Positions 5,563 to 5,866 of a stretch of 5,866 bases of DNA are shown piece by piece; the stretch's first letter is position 1, and every line of letters starts with the position of its first letter. A program made the translations under genes and the position numbers. Source of the stretch: AC-37 sp034663685 (GTDB lineage: Bacteria; Actinomycetota; Thermoleophilia; Solirubrobacterales; Thermoleophilaceae); the NCBI GenBank assembly GCA_034663685.1, contig JAXDJC010000300.1:1-5866 (forward strand), in the 5' to 3' direction. The notes beneath the pieces are model-generated. The model saw nothing but the letters and a program-made list of their open reading frames with translations, made no database searches and had not been told where the DNA came from.

Positions 5563-5866
5563 CTAGGAGCGTGTCGAAGTATTCGTCCGGTCGGGTCGTG
5601 ATCCTGGGGTATGGCTTTCGCGATCCGGTCGGGTGCTGAGGCGTTGCAGGTGCAGATGGTCTGTCTGGAGGAGCTTGTTCCGGCGGATGACGATCTGCGC
5701 CGTATCGAGCGGTTGGTGAACTGGGCGGCGGTGCGGGCGGCCGCGGCAGCGTTCTACGTGGCTGGGGGGCCGGGTCGTCCGGCGCTTGACCCGGTCGTGT
5801 TGGTCAAGCTTGCGCTGGTGCTGGCTTGGCGTGGCGGCGACTCGATGCGCGAGGTGCTGCGCACGT
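5563..5866 (+). mobile_element. Right IS copy (5' part), outward-facing
   Basis: The element begins at C5563, where identity to the reverse-complemented left copy starts, and runs off the window. The visible terminal stretch ctaggagcgtgtcgaagtat presumably contains the IS inverted repeat. Its transposase starts 48 bp inside the edge and reads away from the cargo. With the left copy it gives the arrangement of a composite transposon with inverted, divergent IS ends. The outer ends and any flanking target duplication are outside the window, so joint mobility is not shown. Confidence 0.85.
5611..5866 (+). CDS. IS transposase, N-terminal part (DUF772-type, IS5/IS1182-like), runs off the window
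   Basis: Eighty-five codons are visible from ATG 5611. LEELVPADDDLRRIERLVNW (19-38) is followed by GGPGRPALDPVVLVKLALVL (54-73) and GGDSMREVLR. The 'GRPalDPvvlvKl.l...l.g..s.Re' pattern is the DUF772 N-terminal domain of IS5/IS1182-like DDE transposases. The catalytic domain lies past base 5866. It is the same protein as the left copy, with Glu20 for Asp20. The gene reads away from the cargo. Confidence 0.88.
   Translation, partial: MAFAIRSGAEALQVQMVCLEELVPADDDLRRIERLVNWAAVRAAAAAFYVAGGPGRPALDPVVLVKLALVLAWRGGDSMREVLRT

Overview
This window is high-GC DNA (roughly two-thirds G+C by eye) with GTG as well as ATG starts and weak Shine-Dalgarno sites. It looks like an actinobacterial accessory region, possibly from the Solirubrobacter/Thermoleophilia side, but the taxon is a guess from composition and protein style only. 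The layout is a cargo segment of about 5.4 kb (154-5562) between two copies of the same insertion sequence in opposite orientation. Positions 1-153 are the reverse complement of 5563-5715 with only two mismatches. Each copy encodes the N-terminus of a DUF772-type (IS5/IS1182-like) transposase that reads outward and runs off the window.

The cargo is all on the plus strand. 154-501 has no convincing gene. 502-1437 encodes a 311-aa TIR-domain protein with an N-terminal helical domain. 1438-1810 is a non-coding gap with a hexanucleotide repeat just before the next gene. 1811-2344 encodes a 177-aa two-TM DUF4231/SLATT-like membrane protein. A 138-bp gap carries a perfect 9-bp inverted repeat. 2483-4963 encodes an 826-aa protein read as TIR - nSTAND1 NTPase - TM - CHASE3-like sensor - TM. 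A possible 43-residue ORF (5115-5246) overlaps by ATGA the start of a short, apparently truncated gene (5243-5533) that stops 30 bp before the right IS.

The genes look like an anti-phage or stress-triggered cell-suicide cassette. It has two potential NAD+-cleaving TIR effectors, one under a STAND NTPase switch, plus a small two-TM protein of a family proposed to act as a membrane effector. The most unusual item is the large protein. STAND NTPases with this N-terminal layout usually end in WD40 or other cytoplasmic repeats. This one ends in a membrane-anchored extracytoplasmic CHASE3-like four-helix module, normally found in histidine kinases and cyclases, and nothing but a seven-residue basic tail follows the second TM. 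That suggests an envelope-sensing TIR-STAND switch signalling backwards through TM1. Function is inferred from domain logic; no search was run.
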